Source of the DNA: Lachnospiraceae bacterium
Lineage (GTDB): Bacteria > Bacillota > Clostridia > Lachnospirales > Lachnospiraceae
Direction of reading: 5' to 3'
Length of the DNA stretch: 15,042 bases
Assembly: GCA_021200345.1 (NCBI GenBank)
Contig: JAJQGR010000305.1
Location: forward strand, 1 to 15,042
Shown: positions 8,198 through 15,042 of the stretch, piece by piece
How the letters are laid out: each line of letters begins with the position of its first letter
Numbering within the stretch: the first letter of the stretch is position 1
Notes under the pieces: generated by a model
The model's database searches: none
What the model saw: only the letters and a program-made list of their open reading frames with translations
Told to the model about the DNA's origin: nothing
Made by a program: the position numbers and the translations under genes

Positions 8198-9045
8198 TTA
8201 AATCGTAAAGCCCGGCAGAAGGTACATCAGGAAATACACGCAGGGCGCGGTAAAGATCACACTGTCAAAACGGTCCAGTATGCCTCCATGACCGGGAATC
8301 AGCTTCCCATAATCTTTCATATTAAAATCTCTTTTGATGGCGGAGGCGGCCAGGTCGCCGCATTGGGAAATGACGCTGCCAACGCCGCTGACAAAGGCAA
8401 CCGCGCCGGCATATTCCGCGCCAAACAAAAGGTTGCCGAAAAGGGCTCCCAAAAGGGCCGCTCCCACAATTCCTCCGATACAGCCCCCACAGATTTATGC
8501 GGACTGAGTCTGGGAAATGCCTGATGATTGCCGATGGTCTTTCCTGTCAGAAGCCCCACGCAATAGGCGCAGGTATCGCTGCCCCAGGCACTGACAAAAA
8601 TCAGCCACACAGCCTTATGCCCAATGCCGGGAATGGCGCTGGTAAGGCTGATAAAGGAAAGCATCACCGGCACATACACAAAAGAAAACACCACAGGGAT
8701 GACCTGCGCCGCGTGATAAAGCGGAAACCGGATCACATACACCGCCATCAGCAGAATCACAGTAAACACCAGGATCCCGTATACCGACGTCACATCATCC
8801 GCCACATCCTGTCCCATCACGGACTGCACTGCCAGAATGACATAAACAGCAACCGTCCCGGCAAAAGCAACCGCTTCCAGCGGTCTGTTTTCTTTTTTCT
8901 GCACCCCCACGGCCTGCAGCATTTCCTGCAGTCCCACAATGGAGACAAAACAAAGCAGAGCGTTTAAGACCACACCTCCCAATTTCAGAGAGGCGGCCAT
9001 CACAATCACGATCACCACGCTGCTGGCCAATCTGATCCAGAACAT
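8198..9045 (-). CDS. cdsA: Phosphatidate cytidylyltransferase CdsA, with a one-base frameshift
   Basis: Integral membrane enzyme that makes CDP-diacylglycerol from CTP and phosphatidic acid, the branch point of phospholipid synthesis. The N-terminal part (9045 to about 8488) is strongly hydrophobic with several membrane segments and reaches SPHKSVGAV in frame. The C-terminal part lies in another frame (about 8487 to 8198) and carries GGIVGAALLGALFG and the family signature (KRDFNMKDYGKLIPGHGG, ILDRFDS). The break falls at a run of five Gs on the coding strand (8484-8488). One more G would give KSVGGCIGGIVGA and a full 282-residue protein of normal size. The ATG is 2 bases after the uppS stop, with GGAGG inside uppS. 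Since the enzyme is normally essential, a sequencing or assembly error is the most likely cause; real phase variation is less likely. Confidence 0.9.
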
Positions 9046-9047
9046 GC

Positions 9048-9767
9048 CTATTCCTCCTTCAACCCGCCAAATCTCCTGACTCTGTGATTATATGCGTCAA
9101 TCGCCTTTTCCAGCTCTTTTTTATCAAAATCAGGCCAGGGAACCTCCGTCACGTACAGTTCTGAATAGGCAAGCTGCCACAACAGGAAATTGGAGATCCG
9201 TAACTCCCCGCAGGTGCGAATCATCAGATCCGGATCCGGATCCCCTCCGGTATCCAGATGTCTGGCGACAACATCTTCTGATATGTCCTCAGGCGCCAGT
9301 TTTCCTGCCGCCACTTCAGACGAAATCTTCTGAACCGCCCGGCGGATTTCATCCCTACCTCCATAATTGATCGCCACAGTGAAATGCAGCCCGGTGTTGT
9401 CCTTAGAAGACTCCTCCAGCACCGCAATGCTTTCCTGAATATCCTGATCCAGACGGGTTCTGTCGCCGATGATTTTCACACACATATTGTTCTTCTGGGC
9501 TGTCTTTACGCAGGTTTTCATATAATTGCGCAAAAGCATCATCAGCGCGTCCACCTCATCCTGGGGGCGGGACCAGTTTTCCGTGGAAAAAGCATAAACC
9601 GTAAGATACTGAACGCCCATTTTATAAGCGGCCTCGCAGATGGTCTCCACATTTCTGGCTCCCTGAACATGGCCGGTATTTCTGGGAAGCCCCTTTGCTT
9701 TCGCCCAGCGGCCGTTTCCGTCCAGAATGATGGCAATGTGCCTGGGCACTTTTTTTTCTTCTGACAT
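9048..9767 (-). CDS. uppS: Isoprenyl transferase, undecaprenyl diphosphate synthase
   Basis: Cis-prenyltransferase that adds isopentenyl units to farnesyl-PP, making the C55 lipid carrier for peptidoglycan and other envelope polymers. From the ATG at 9767 the protein has 239 residues, normal for the family. DGNGRWA (16-22) carries the catalytic Asp16; NTGHVQGA follows; the C-terminal signature DPDLMIRTCGELRISNF and LLWQLAYSELY binds the pyrophosphate. This start is chosen because GAGG lies upstream at proper spacing and the conserved core begins 10 residues in. An in-frame ATG at 9848 would add 27 residues and lies inside a hairpin, so it is less likely. The gene abuts cdsA by 2 bases. Confidence 0.96.
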   Translation of the reverse strand: MSEEKKVPRHIAIILDGNGRWAKAKGLPRNTGHVQGARNVETICEAAYKMGVQYLTVYAFSTENWSRPQDEVDALMMLLRNYMKTCVKTAQKNNMCVKIIGDRTRLDQDIQESIAVLEESSKDNTGLHFTVAINYGGRDEIRRAVQKISSEVAAGKLAPEDISEDVVARHLDTGGDPDPDLMIRTCGELRISNFLLWQLAYSELYVTEVPWPDFDKKELEKAIDAYNHRVRRFGGLKEE

Positions 9768-9787
9768 AATCATCCTCACAATGACAT

Positions 9788-9820
9788 AAAAGGACACCAT
9801 AGAATATGGGGTGTCCTTTT
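9788..9820 (-). terminator. Hairpin with T-tail in the frr-uppS gap, attenuator-like
   Basis: A perfect 11-bp inverted repeat (AAAAGGACACC / GGTGTCCTTTT) with an 11-base loop. Read in the transcription direction the 3' arm ends in CCTTTTATG, so it has a short T-tail and could act as a weak terminator or attenuator, or as an RNA processing site, between frr and uppS. It ends about 20 bases before the uppS start codon. Because uppS must be made, complete termination here would require another promoter; none is obvious. Confidence 0.5.
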
Positions 9821-9823
9821 CCG

Positions 9824-9856
9824 GGGCCGTCACAAACAGTTTTTTCATGACGGCCC
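9824..9856 (-). repeat. GC-rich hairpin directly downstream of frr
   Basis: A perfect 9-bp inverted repeat (GGGCCGTCA / TGACGGCCC) with a 15-base loop. It lies 13 bases after the frr stop codon and is immediately followed, in transcription direction, by the second hairpin at 9788-9820. There is no T-run behind it, so a role as RNA stabiliser or processing site is more likely than termination. An in-frame ATG for an extended uppS lies inside it. Confidence 0.5.
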
Positions 9857-9869
9857 GCCTCGTACGCTC

Positions 9870-10424
9870 TTATACAGTCATAATCTCTTTGACCTTCTCC
9901 TCAGTCAGTTTGTCAACTTCCTTTGTGTATTTATCGGTCATCTTCTGCAGCTTATCTTCCAGATTCTTCTGCTCGTCCTCAGAAATCTCGCTGGCTTTCA
10001 GCGCCTTTTTGATGGCGTCATTGCCGTCCCGGCGGATGTTTCTTAACGCCACCTTCTGCTCCTCGCCCTTTTTGCGGATACTCTTGGAGAGCTCCTTGCG
10101 GCGTTCCTCTGTTACCTCCGGGAAGATCAGTCGGATGACTGATCCGTCATCCATGGGATTGATCCCCAGGTCAGAGGTCATGATTGCTTTTTTGATGGCC
10201 TTAATCAGGGACTTGTCCCAGGGCGCGATCTGCAGAATACGGGGCTCAGGAACGGTCACGTTGCCCACCTGCTGAATGGGGGTGGGAACCCCGTAATAGT
10301 CCACCCTGATCTTATTAAGCACATTGGGGTTTGCCCTGCCAGCCCTAATCGCCGCAAAATCACTGATCAGATAATCCACGGATTTCTGCATTTTCTCTTC
10401 GTAAGAATTTAAGGTTGTGTCCAT
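9870..10424 (-). CDS. frr: Ribosome recycling factor
   Basis: Splits post-termination ribosomes together with EF-G, in the cytosol. The 184 residues match the family's near constant length of about 185. Recognisable segments are DFAAIRAGRANPNVL (domain I helix), the domain II stretch YYGVPTPIQQVGNVTVPEPR, NDGS-like NPMDDGSVIRL, the PEVTEERRKEL motif, and the long charged C-terminal helices. The ATG has GGGAGG about 5 bases upstream. It lies 37 bases downstream of pyrH, the universal gene order in Firmicutes, and is followed by two hairpins before uppS. Confidence 0.98.
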   Translation of the reverse strand: MDTTLNSYEEKMQKSVDYLISDFAAIRAGRANPNVLNKIRVDYYGVPTPIQQVGNVTVPEPRILQIAPWDKSLIKAIKKAIMTSDLGINPMDDGSVIRLIFPEVTEERRKELSKSIRKKGEEQKVALRNIRRDGNDAIKKALKASEISEDEQKNLEDKLQKMTDKYTKEVDKLTEEKVKEIMTV

Positions 10425-10461
10425 ATTTTCCTCCCTGTTTTGGGGCAGACGCCCTCATTTT

Positions 10462-11157
10462 TTATACAATCACTTTCGTCCCGCTGAAATTGCCTTTCAC
10501 CGTATTGACGATGGAATTCTCCTCATTTAAGCCAAATACCCACATGGGCATGTGATTGTCCCTGGCCAGAATGGAGGCGGTCATATCCACCACCTGAAGA
10601 TTTCTGGCGATCACCTCGTCGATGGTGACTTCGTCATATTTTTTCGCCTCCGGATTTTTGGCCGGATCCGAGTCATACACGCCGTCAACGGACTTTGCCA
10701 GCAAAATCACATCGGCCTCCACCTCAACGGCTCTGAGCACTACCCCTGTGTCTGTGGAAAAGTATGGATGCCCGGTGCCGCCGGCAAAAAATACGACCAT
10801 GCCTTTCCCAAAATATTTATTGGCCCGGTCCTTAGAAAACAGTTTGGTGAAAGAACCGCACTCAAAGGGGGTAAGCACCGCGGTTTTCATGCCGACAGAA
10901 CGGAAAATCTCGGAAACATAAATGCAGTTCATCACCGTAGCCAGCATCCCGATCTGATCCGCCTTGGTACGGTCGATGTTCTCCGAGGTGCGGCCTCTCC
11001 AGAAATTGCCGCCGCCGGTGACAACCCCCACCTCAAAGCCGGCATCCACCAGCTCTTTCACCTGCAGGGCCACTTTTCGCACTGTCTCCTCGTCAAAGCC
11101 TGTCCGTTTCTCCCCGGCCAGGGCTTCGCCGCTCAATTTCAGCATGATTCTCTTCAT
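10462..11157 (-). CDS. pyrH: Uridylate (UMP) kinase
   Basis: Phosphorylates UMP to UDP with ATP in pyrimidine nucleotide synthesis; bacterial type of the amino-acid-kinase fold, usually a hexamer controlled by GTP and UTP. From the ATG at 11157 it has 231 residues, a normal size. MLKLSGEALAGE near the N-terminus (K7 and glycine loop), TGGGNFWRG (47-55), GGTGHPYFSTDTG and LLAKSVDGVYDSDP are all present. The frame stays open upstream, but this start has AGGAG 9-10 bases before it and gives the conserved N-terminus; the longer reading adds 63 residues with no family match. The usual upstream partners rpsB and tsf are absent: a folate gene precedes it after an 83-base gap. Confidence 0.97.
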   Translation of the reverse strand: MKRIMLKLSGEALAGEKRTGFDEETVRKVALQVKELVDAGFEVGVVTGGGNFWRGRTSENIDRTKADQIGMLATVMNCIYVSEIFRSVGMKTAVLTPFECGSFTKLFSKDRANKYFGKGMVVFFAGGTGHPYFSTDTGVVLRAVEVEADVILLAKSVDGVYDSDPAKNPEAKKYDEVTIDEVIARNLQVVDMTASILARDNHMPMWVFGLNEENSIVNTVKGNFSGTKVIV

Positions 11158-11195
11158 GATCCTTCTCTCCTGTTCTAACAGCAATAATTGGATAT

Positions 11196-11204
11196 AGTCT
11201 AGCA
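11196..11204 (-). promoter_or_regulatory. Candidate extended -10 promoter ahead of pyrH
   Basis: On the minus strand the 83-base gap before pyrH holds TGCTAGACT, a TGN-extended -10 (TAGACT, 4 of 6). The hexamer 17 bases upstream is TTTCCG, a poor -35. It could let the pyrH-polC operon be transcribed apart from the folate genes. The match is weak, and read-through from folP is equally possible. Confidence 0.3.
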
Positions 11205-11240
11205 TAAAAAAGCAAAGCCGGAAAGGGTATTCTTGAAAAT

Positions 11241-12053
11241 TTATTTTTTTCTTAGAAATAACTCCTCCATGGTAAGCCCATTCCCCGGATGGTGCTGATA
11301 GGGAGCAATCTGTGCCATGGGGCGGAGCACAAATTCCCGATTGCACATGTCCCTGTGGGGAATGGTCAGCTCCCGGGTATCCATGATCAGATCCCCAAAG
11401 AGAAGGATATCCATATCCAGAGTACGGGGGCCCCAGTGAATCTCCCGGGTCCGTCCATAATCCGCCTCAATGGAATGGAGCTTCTTCAGCAGCTCCTGAG
11501 GAGAGTACAGGGTTTCTATCTGCGCCGCGCCGTTCAAAAAGTCATCCTGCTCCACCCCGCCGTATGGTTTTGTGACAATCCAGTCGGAGGTCTTCAGCAC
11601 CCGGATCATGGAATCCGATTCAAGCGCCCTGAGGCTGCCCTCCAGGATCTGACGGGAATCGCCCATATTGGAGCCCAATCCCAGAAAAGCCTGCTGCCAG
11701 CCCCGATGAATGGTGACGGACACATCCTCAAAAGGAACCGGAATGGGGGCATGGGGCTTGCTGACCTTTAAGTCAACACCACGGATCAGAGGATAGGTCA
11801 GCAGCACTTCCCGGACGCAATGCTCCGCCGCCGCCTCGATTAAATCAAAGCTGTGGGACTCCATGGCTTTTTTTAAGGTCAGCGCCACCTCCCCATAATG
11901 AGTGGACAGGGCCAGATCGTCCGTAACTCCCGCAGGGTGCAGATCTGTATGTAAAACAGCTGTCACATAAAAAAGCTGTCCTTTTTCTTTTTCCTCCGGA
12001 AAAACGCCGTGATAAGCGTAGATTTCCAGGTCTCTGATTTCTATCTGATCCAT
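11241..12053 (-). CDS. folK: Bifunctional dihydroneopterin aldolase / HPPK (FolB-FolK fusion)
   Basis: Two successive folate enzymes in one chain of 270 residues. Residues 1-118 are dihydroneopterin aldolase: YHGVFPEE carries Glu21, IEAAAEH carries Glu73 for the pterin, and VSKPHAP carries catalytic Lys99. Residues 122-270 are 6-hydroxymethyl-dihydropterin pyrophosphokinase: AFLGLGSNMGD (122-132), then HWGPRTLDMDILLFG (206-220) with the magnesium aspartates D213 and D215. There is almost no linker. The ATG at 12053 is chosen because AGAGGA overlaps the folP stop just upstream and the FolB core starts at once; a TTG at 12077 would add 8 residues and overlap folP by 16 bases. The FolP partner uses the product directly. 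Such FolB-FolK fusions are known in other Firmicutes. Confidence 0.95.
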   Translation of the reverse strand: MDQIEIRDLEIYAYHGVFPEEKEKGQLFYVTAVLHTDLHPAGVTDDLALSTHYGEVALTLKKAMESHSFDLIEAAAEHCVREVLLTYPLIRGVDLKVSKPHAPIPVPFEDVSVTIHRGWQQAFLGLGSNMGDSRQILEGSLRALESDSMIRVLKTSDWIVTKPYGGVEQDDFLNGAAQIETLYSPQELLKKLHSIEADYGRTREIHWGPRTLDMDILLFGDLIMDTRELTIPHRDMCNREFVLRPMAQIAPYQHHPGNGLTMEELFLRKK

Positions 12054-12061
12054 ATCGTCCT

Positions 12062-12901
12062 CTATCTGCATCTCCAAATCGCCTCCGTCATGCGCACAGC
12101 CCTTGCGTTTTTCTCCGCGTCATGAACCCGCACAAACTGCCAGCCGGCCTGAACCGCCATGACCGTGGTAACCAGGGTGCCCTCCTCCCGCTCCTTTGCC
12201 GGAAGATCAAGAGTCAGTCCGATCACGGACTTTCTGCTGGCGCCCAAAAGCCAGGGATAATCCAGGCCTCCTGCTTCCGGATCGCATAAGTCCTTCATGT
12301 GAGCCAGCACCTGCAGGTTATGTTCATAAGTCTTGCCAAAGCCTACCCCGGGATCCAGAATGATTTTATCTTCCGCGATTCCCTCCCTCCGGGCAATTTC
12401 CAGGGTCATTTTCAAATCCTCAATCATTTCCGCAAACAGCTGCCCGTATTCCGCAATTTCTCTGTTATGCATCAGGCAGCAGCAAACCCCGGATCTGGCA
12501 ATCACCGAGGCCATTTCTCCCTCATCATAGCGCAGCCCCCAGATATCGTTAATCAGATCCGCCCCGGCCTGAATGCCCGCCCGGGCGACTTTGGCCTTAT
12601 AGGTATCCAGGGAAATGGGCAGATCAAACCGCGCTTTGACAGCTTCTATCACCGGCGCCACACGTCCGATCTCTTCATCGTCGGACAGCTTCGTGTAGCC
12701 GGGTCTGGTGGATTCCCCGCCAATATCCAGAATATCGCAGCCGGACTTTTCCAGTTTCTCCGCCTGTCGCAGGGCAGAGTCCAGTGTGCTGTAGGATCCG
12801 CCGTCGGAAAAAGAGTCCGGCGTCACGTTTAAGATCCCCATAATATAGGTATGTTCTCCAAAGAGAAATTCTTTTTTGCCAATGAGCATTCTGTCTGTCA
12901 T
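12062..12901 (-). CDS. folP: Dihydropteroate synthase
   Basis: Joins 6-hydroxymethyl-dihydropterin-PP and p-aminobenzoate to dihydropteroate; the sulfonamide target. The 279-residue TIM barrel shows both family signatures: IMGILNVTPDSFSDGG (20-35) and DILDIGGESTRPG (56-68), then DPGVGFGKT with D183 and GASRKS with K224, and a C-terminal VRVHD. The ATG at 12901 is chosen because AAAGGA lies 9 bases upstream; an in-frame ATG at 12919 would add 6 residues but has no ribosome site. Its stop abuts the FolB-FolK start, so the two are co-translated. folE and folC are not in the window. Confidence 0.97.
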   Translation of the reverse strand: MTDRMLIGKKEFLFGEHTYIMGILNVTPDSFSDGGSYSTLDSALRQAEKLEKSGCDILDIGGESTRPGYTKLSDDEEIGRVAPVIEAVKARFDLPISLDTYKAKVARAGIQAGADLINDIWGLRYDEGEMASVIARSGVCCCLMHNREIAEYGQLFAEMIEDLKMTLEIARREGIAEDKIILDPGVGFGKTYEHNLQVLAHMKDLCDPEAGGLDYPWLLGASRKSVIGLTLDLPAKEREEGTLVTTVMAVQAGWQFVRVHDAEKNARAVRMTEAIWRCR

Positions 12902-12966
12902 ATCAGTGATTCCTTTCATTGAATATCAACGAACCAGAGCCTGGCCGGATGATCAATGTTTTATCA

Positions 12967-12975
12967 AGTATATCA
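12967..12975 (-). promoter_or_regulatory. Extended -10 promoter for the folP operon
   Basis: On the minus strand TGATATACT is a TGN-extended -10 with TATACT (5 of 6 consensus). The region 17-18 bases upstream (TTTTCT/TTTCTA) is a weak -35, as often seen with extended -10 promoters. It lies about 65 bases before the folP ATG and downstream of the esterase terminator, the right place for an operon start. The predicted leader of about 60 bases is too short for a THF riboswitch. Confidence 0.5.
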
Positions 12976-13025
12976 CAGAATCTGAATAATAGAAAAGGAA
13001 TTTCCCATAAAAATATGCACACCTC

Positions 13026-13067
13026 AAAAATAAAAGAATCCAGATCGCACCACATCCGGATTCTTTT
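13026..13067 (-). terminator. Intrinsic terminator after the esterase gene
   Basis: A perfect 10-bp stem (AAAAGAATCC / GGATTCTTTT, 13032-13041 and 13058-13067) extends after one mismatch by GAT/ATC around an 8-base loop. On the minus strand the 3' arm runs into TTCTTTTATTTTTG, a good T-tract. It starts 12 bases after the esterase stop codon. On the plus strand it is also followed by T-rich sequence, so it may work both ways. It separates the esterase unit from folP. Confidence 0.8.
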
Positions 13068-13079
13068 GCTTTTACTTTT

Positions 13080-15042
13080 TTATTTTCCGTTAAAGGCATC
13101 CTGCAGGAAATGATCCGCCAAATCCTCCCACAGGTCAAAATTGGGATTCCCGATGCCATCAATAATTTTCCACCCCACATATCCGTGAGGATGACCGGAG
13201 AAGGTATGGATTTCCACCGGGACTCCCTTTTCGGTCAGTTCCCGGTACAATGCGTTCACATTGTCCACTCCTGCCAGATCCCGGCGCCCCACCGCAAAAA
13301 ATGTGGGAGGATAGGATACCGAAGAATCATCATAATCCGTACCTCTGTGCCTGGCTCCATAAACGCAAAGCTGCGCGTTGGGACTTCCATCATACGCATC
13401 CAGCGCATCCGGTTCATAATTTTCAAACCAGTCCTTTACTTTCTGACCACGGGAATAATAGCGGATACACTCATCAACCGCAATTCCTCCATTGGAAAAG
13501 CCTGCAAGAATCACACGGTTTTCATCAATCCGGTATGTGTCAGCATGTGCCCGTACATACTGCACCGCACGCGCTGCGTCCGCGGCACATTCTTTCCCCG
13601 TCCACGGGCCACGATTGGGTCTGCTGTTCAGGATAAAGCACTGATAGCCCTTCTCATTGAAATCCAGACACACCTGGTAGCATTCATTTAAGGTATTCAT
13701 TCCATGCTCTCCGCCCGCAATTGTCAGTAACGCCCCCTTCGGCGTCTCGCTCTCAGGCAAAAGCATTTCCAGCAAAAATGGTTCAAAATCCGGGTCATGG
13801 AAATATCGATAATCCGGGTTCTCAGTATAAACGGTTTCCCGCGGCATCTTTCCCTCCGGCCACAGAAAGATCCGGGATTTGGACCGGTAAGAGACTTCCA
13901 GGTCCTTTCTCATGGATACAAACGTCTCCTGAAGCTTCTGCCTCTCCTCCCTGTTTTCACACTCCCTGACTGCAAAAGCCAACCTGCACATTTCGGCCAG
14001 CTCCTTTACCGGGTAATCGATCGGATTCTCAAACAGCGGCACCGCCAGGTGCTCCTCTTTCAAAAAATCCACCTTTTCTTCCAGCAGGGGCAGCAGAATC
14101 GTCTCTGCCACTTTTCTGCCGCCGGCTGCATTCAGATGAACACCGTCGCCAAGATGCATGCCGTCCCGCATCAGGTGCGGATTTTCATCTCTGCGCATGA
14201 CCTGATCCAGATCTATCACACCGTCGGCACTGCACTGAGTCCGGATCCGCTCGTTAAAATCCAGCCGGATCTGCTCCGCCTTTTCCCTGAAATCAGCGTC
14301 CAGACAGCCAAAGGGCATCACTGTACTGACGTAGATTTTGCTTCCTTTCCCATGAACAATGGAAATCAACTTCTCCAGCCCGTTCCACAAATCCTCTCCG
14401 GCAGGCGCCTGTTTTTCCTGAAACGCGAAGCTGTGGGTACAGTCATTGACCCCTTCCATACAGAAAACCACATCCGGTACCGTGTCAGAATACAAGTCCT
14501 TTTCTATCCTCTTTACTCCGGCATCTCCAAACAGCCTGCCATGTCCCGGCATGTCCTCCACCCAGGGAGCATCTCCAATCAGCCGATTCCCGCCAATTCC
14601 GCCATTGATCACTGTTATTTTACCCGGATATCTGCGAAACAGCATCTTCGTCAACGGATCACTGTAATAGGACATATGGGTGATGGAATCGCCAAACACC
14701 GCCACCGTCTTTACGTCCGCGTCCGTATTCACCGCAACGGCGCAAAGTCCTGCTGCCGCCCTGCAAGGATGGATGTCGCGGGCCAGAAAGGGCAGAACCT
14801 TCTCATAGGAAAGCTCCTCGCCTTCCCAGCTATCCCCCTGACACACGCGACTGTTCCAGGTCTGCGCCGCCCAGGTCACACAGACCGTTTTCACCGGATA
14901 CCTCTCTTTGAAATAAATGGAAATTTCAAAATCCTCCAGGGAACTGACCTGAATTGCAAACTCATCGCTCCAAAAGACCTCCCCGGGCATGACCTGGATC
15001 CTGCTTCGCCCATTTTTTGTCACCTCTGCTTTCTCACTGAGG
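13080..15042 (-). CDS. SGNH/GDSL hydrolase fused to alpha/beta-hydrolase esterase, 5' end cut by window edge
   Basis: Large two-domain esterase of unknown substrate; carbohydrate ester removal is a guess. Numbering is from a GTG at 15023 (647 residues), but the frame is open to the edge, that GTG has no well-spaced ribosome site, and the first visible stretch looks like the inside of a beta-sandwich that precedes the SGNH domain in related proteins, so the start is probably outside. The SGNH domain shows GDSIT (S113), GGIGGNR, EGVNDC and GDGVHLN as blocks I, II, III and V. After a helical linker (about 320-390) a second hydrolase follows with GFSNGG (S510 as nucleophile) and SGHPHGY (H611/H613 region) near the end. 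A signal peptide cannot be judged because the N-terminus is missing. A terminator follows the stop. Confidence 0.85.
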   Translation of the reverse strand, partial: LSEKAEVTKNGRSRIQVMPGEVFWSDEFAIQVSSLEDFEISIYFKERYPVKTVCVTWAAQTWNSRVCQGDSWEGEELSYEKVLPFLARDIHPCRAAAGLCAVAVNTDADVKTVAVFGDSITHMSYYSDPLTKMLFRRYPGKITVINGGIGGNRLIGDAPWVEDMPGHGRLFGDAGVKRIEKDLYSDTVPDVVFCMEGVNDCTHSFAFQEKQAPAGEDLWNGLEKLISIVHGKGSKIYVSTVMPFGCLDADFREKAEQIRLDFNERIRTQCSADGVIDLDQVMRRDENPHLMRDGMHLGDGVHLNAAGGRKVAETILLPLLEEKVDFLKEEHLAVPLFENPIDYPVKELAEMCRLAFAVRECENREERQKLQETFVSMRKDLEVSYRSKSRIFLWPEGKMPRETVYTENPDYRYFHDPDFEPFLLEMLLPESETPKGALLTIAGGEHGMNTLNECYQVCLDFNEKGYQCFILNSRPNRGPWTGKECAADAARAVQYVRAHADTYRIDENRVILAGFSNGGIAVDECIRYYSRGQKVKDWFENYEPDALDAYDGSPNAQLCVYGARHRGTDYDDSSVSYPPTFFAVGRRDLAGVDNVNALYRELTEKGVPVEIHTFSGHPHGYVGWKIIDGIGNPNFDLWEDLADHFLQDAFNGK

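Noticed and set aside
9768..9848. 27-residue N-terminal extension of UppS
   Set aside because: The extension lies across two hairpins, is not expected in the family, and the internal ATG at 9767 has a good ribosome site.
11158..11346. 63-residue N-terminal extension of PyrH
   Set aside because: It overlaps the end of folB-folK, has no family match, and the ATG at 11157 has a well-placed ribosome site.
12902..12960. Possible riboswitch in the folP leader
   Set aside because: The predicted leader is only about 60 bases, with one small hairpin, too short for the known THF riboswitches and without recognisable conserved elements.
1..15042. CRISPR arrays, insertion sequences, tRNA genes, phage genes
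   Set aside because: I saw no regularly spaced repeats, transposase motifs, cloverleaf sequences or phage-type proteins on either strand.

Overview
The window reads as a chromosomal housekeeping segment of a Gram-positive member of the Clostridia, most likely Lachnospiraceae-like. The evidence is a PolC-type replicative polymerase, which is characteristic of Firmicutes, the conserved block pyrH-frr-uppS-cdsA-dxr-rseP followed by ispG and polC, the MEP (non-mevalonate) isoprenoid genes dxr and ispG, and moderate G+C. The genus assignment is an inference from gene order and protein style, not from a search. All eleven recognisable genes lie on the minus strand, so transcription runs from the right edge towards position 1.

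Right edge (about 13.08-15.04 kb): the 3' part of a large esterase gene that joins an SGNH/GDSL hydrolase domain to an alpha/beta-hydrolase domain. It is still open at the window edge, so its N-terminus is probably missing. A strong hairpin with a T-tract (13026-13067) closes this unit. Next (11.24-12.97 kb) comes an extended -10 promoter candidate and a two-gene folate unit: folP, overlapping or directly abutting a bifunctional folB-folK fusion.

Centre and left (0.3-11.2 kb): pyrH (UMP kinase), frr (ribosome recycling factor), uppS (undecaprenyl-PP synthase), cdsA (CDP-diacylglycerol synthase), dxr (DXP reductoisomerase), rseP (site-2 protease), ispG (HMBPP synthase) and polC. uppS/cdsA, cdsA/dxr, dxr/rseP and ispG/polC are separated by 0-30 bases or overlap, which indicates one operon with translational coupling. 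The products link isoprenoid precursor supply (Dxr, IspG) to the cell-wall lipid carrier (UppS), phospholipid synthesis (CdsA) and membrane proteolysis (RseP), flanked by nucleotide, translation and replication functions. cdsA as given carries a one-base frameshift in a run of five Gs. Two tandem hairpins fill the frr-uppS gap.

Left edge (1-295): no protein gene is supported. This A/T-rich stretch holds two TTGACA-N17-TATAAT-like promoters pointing left, A-tracts placed like an UP element, and a boxA-like leader motif. Together these suggest that a strongly expressed stable-RNA (rRNA?) operon starts just beyond position 1.

The window is mostly ordinary core genome. I did not find a convincing new system. 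The items most worth checking are the cdsA frameshift, the left-edge promoter array, and the two-hydrolase fusion protein.
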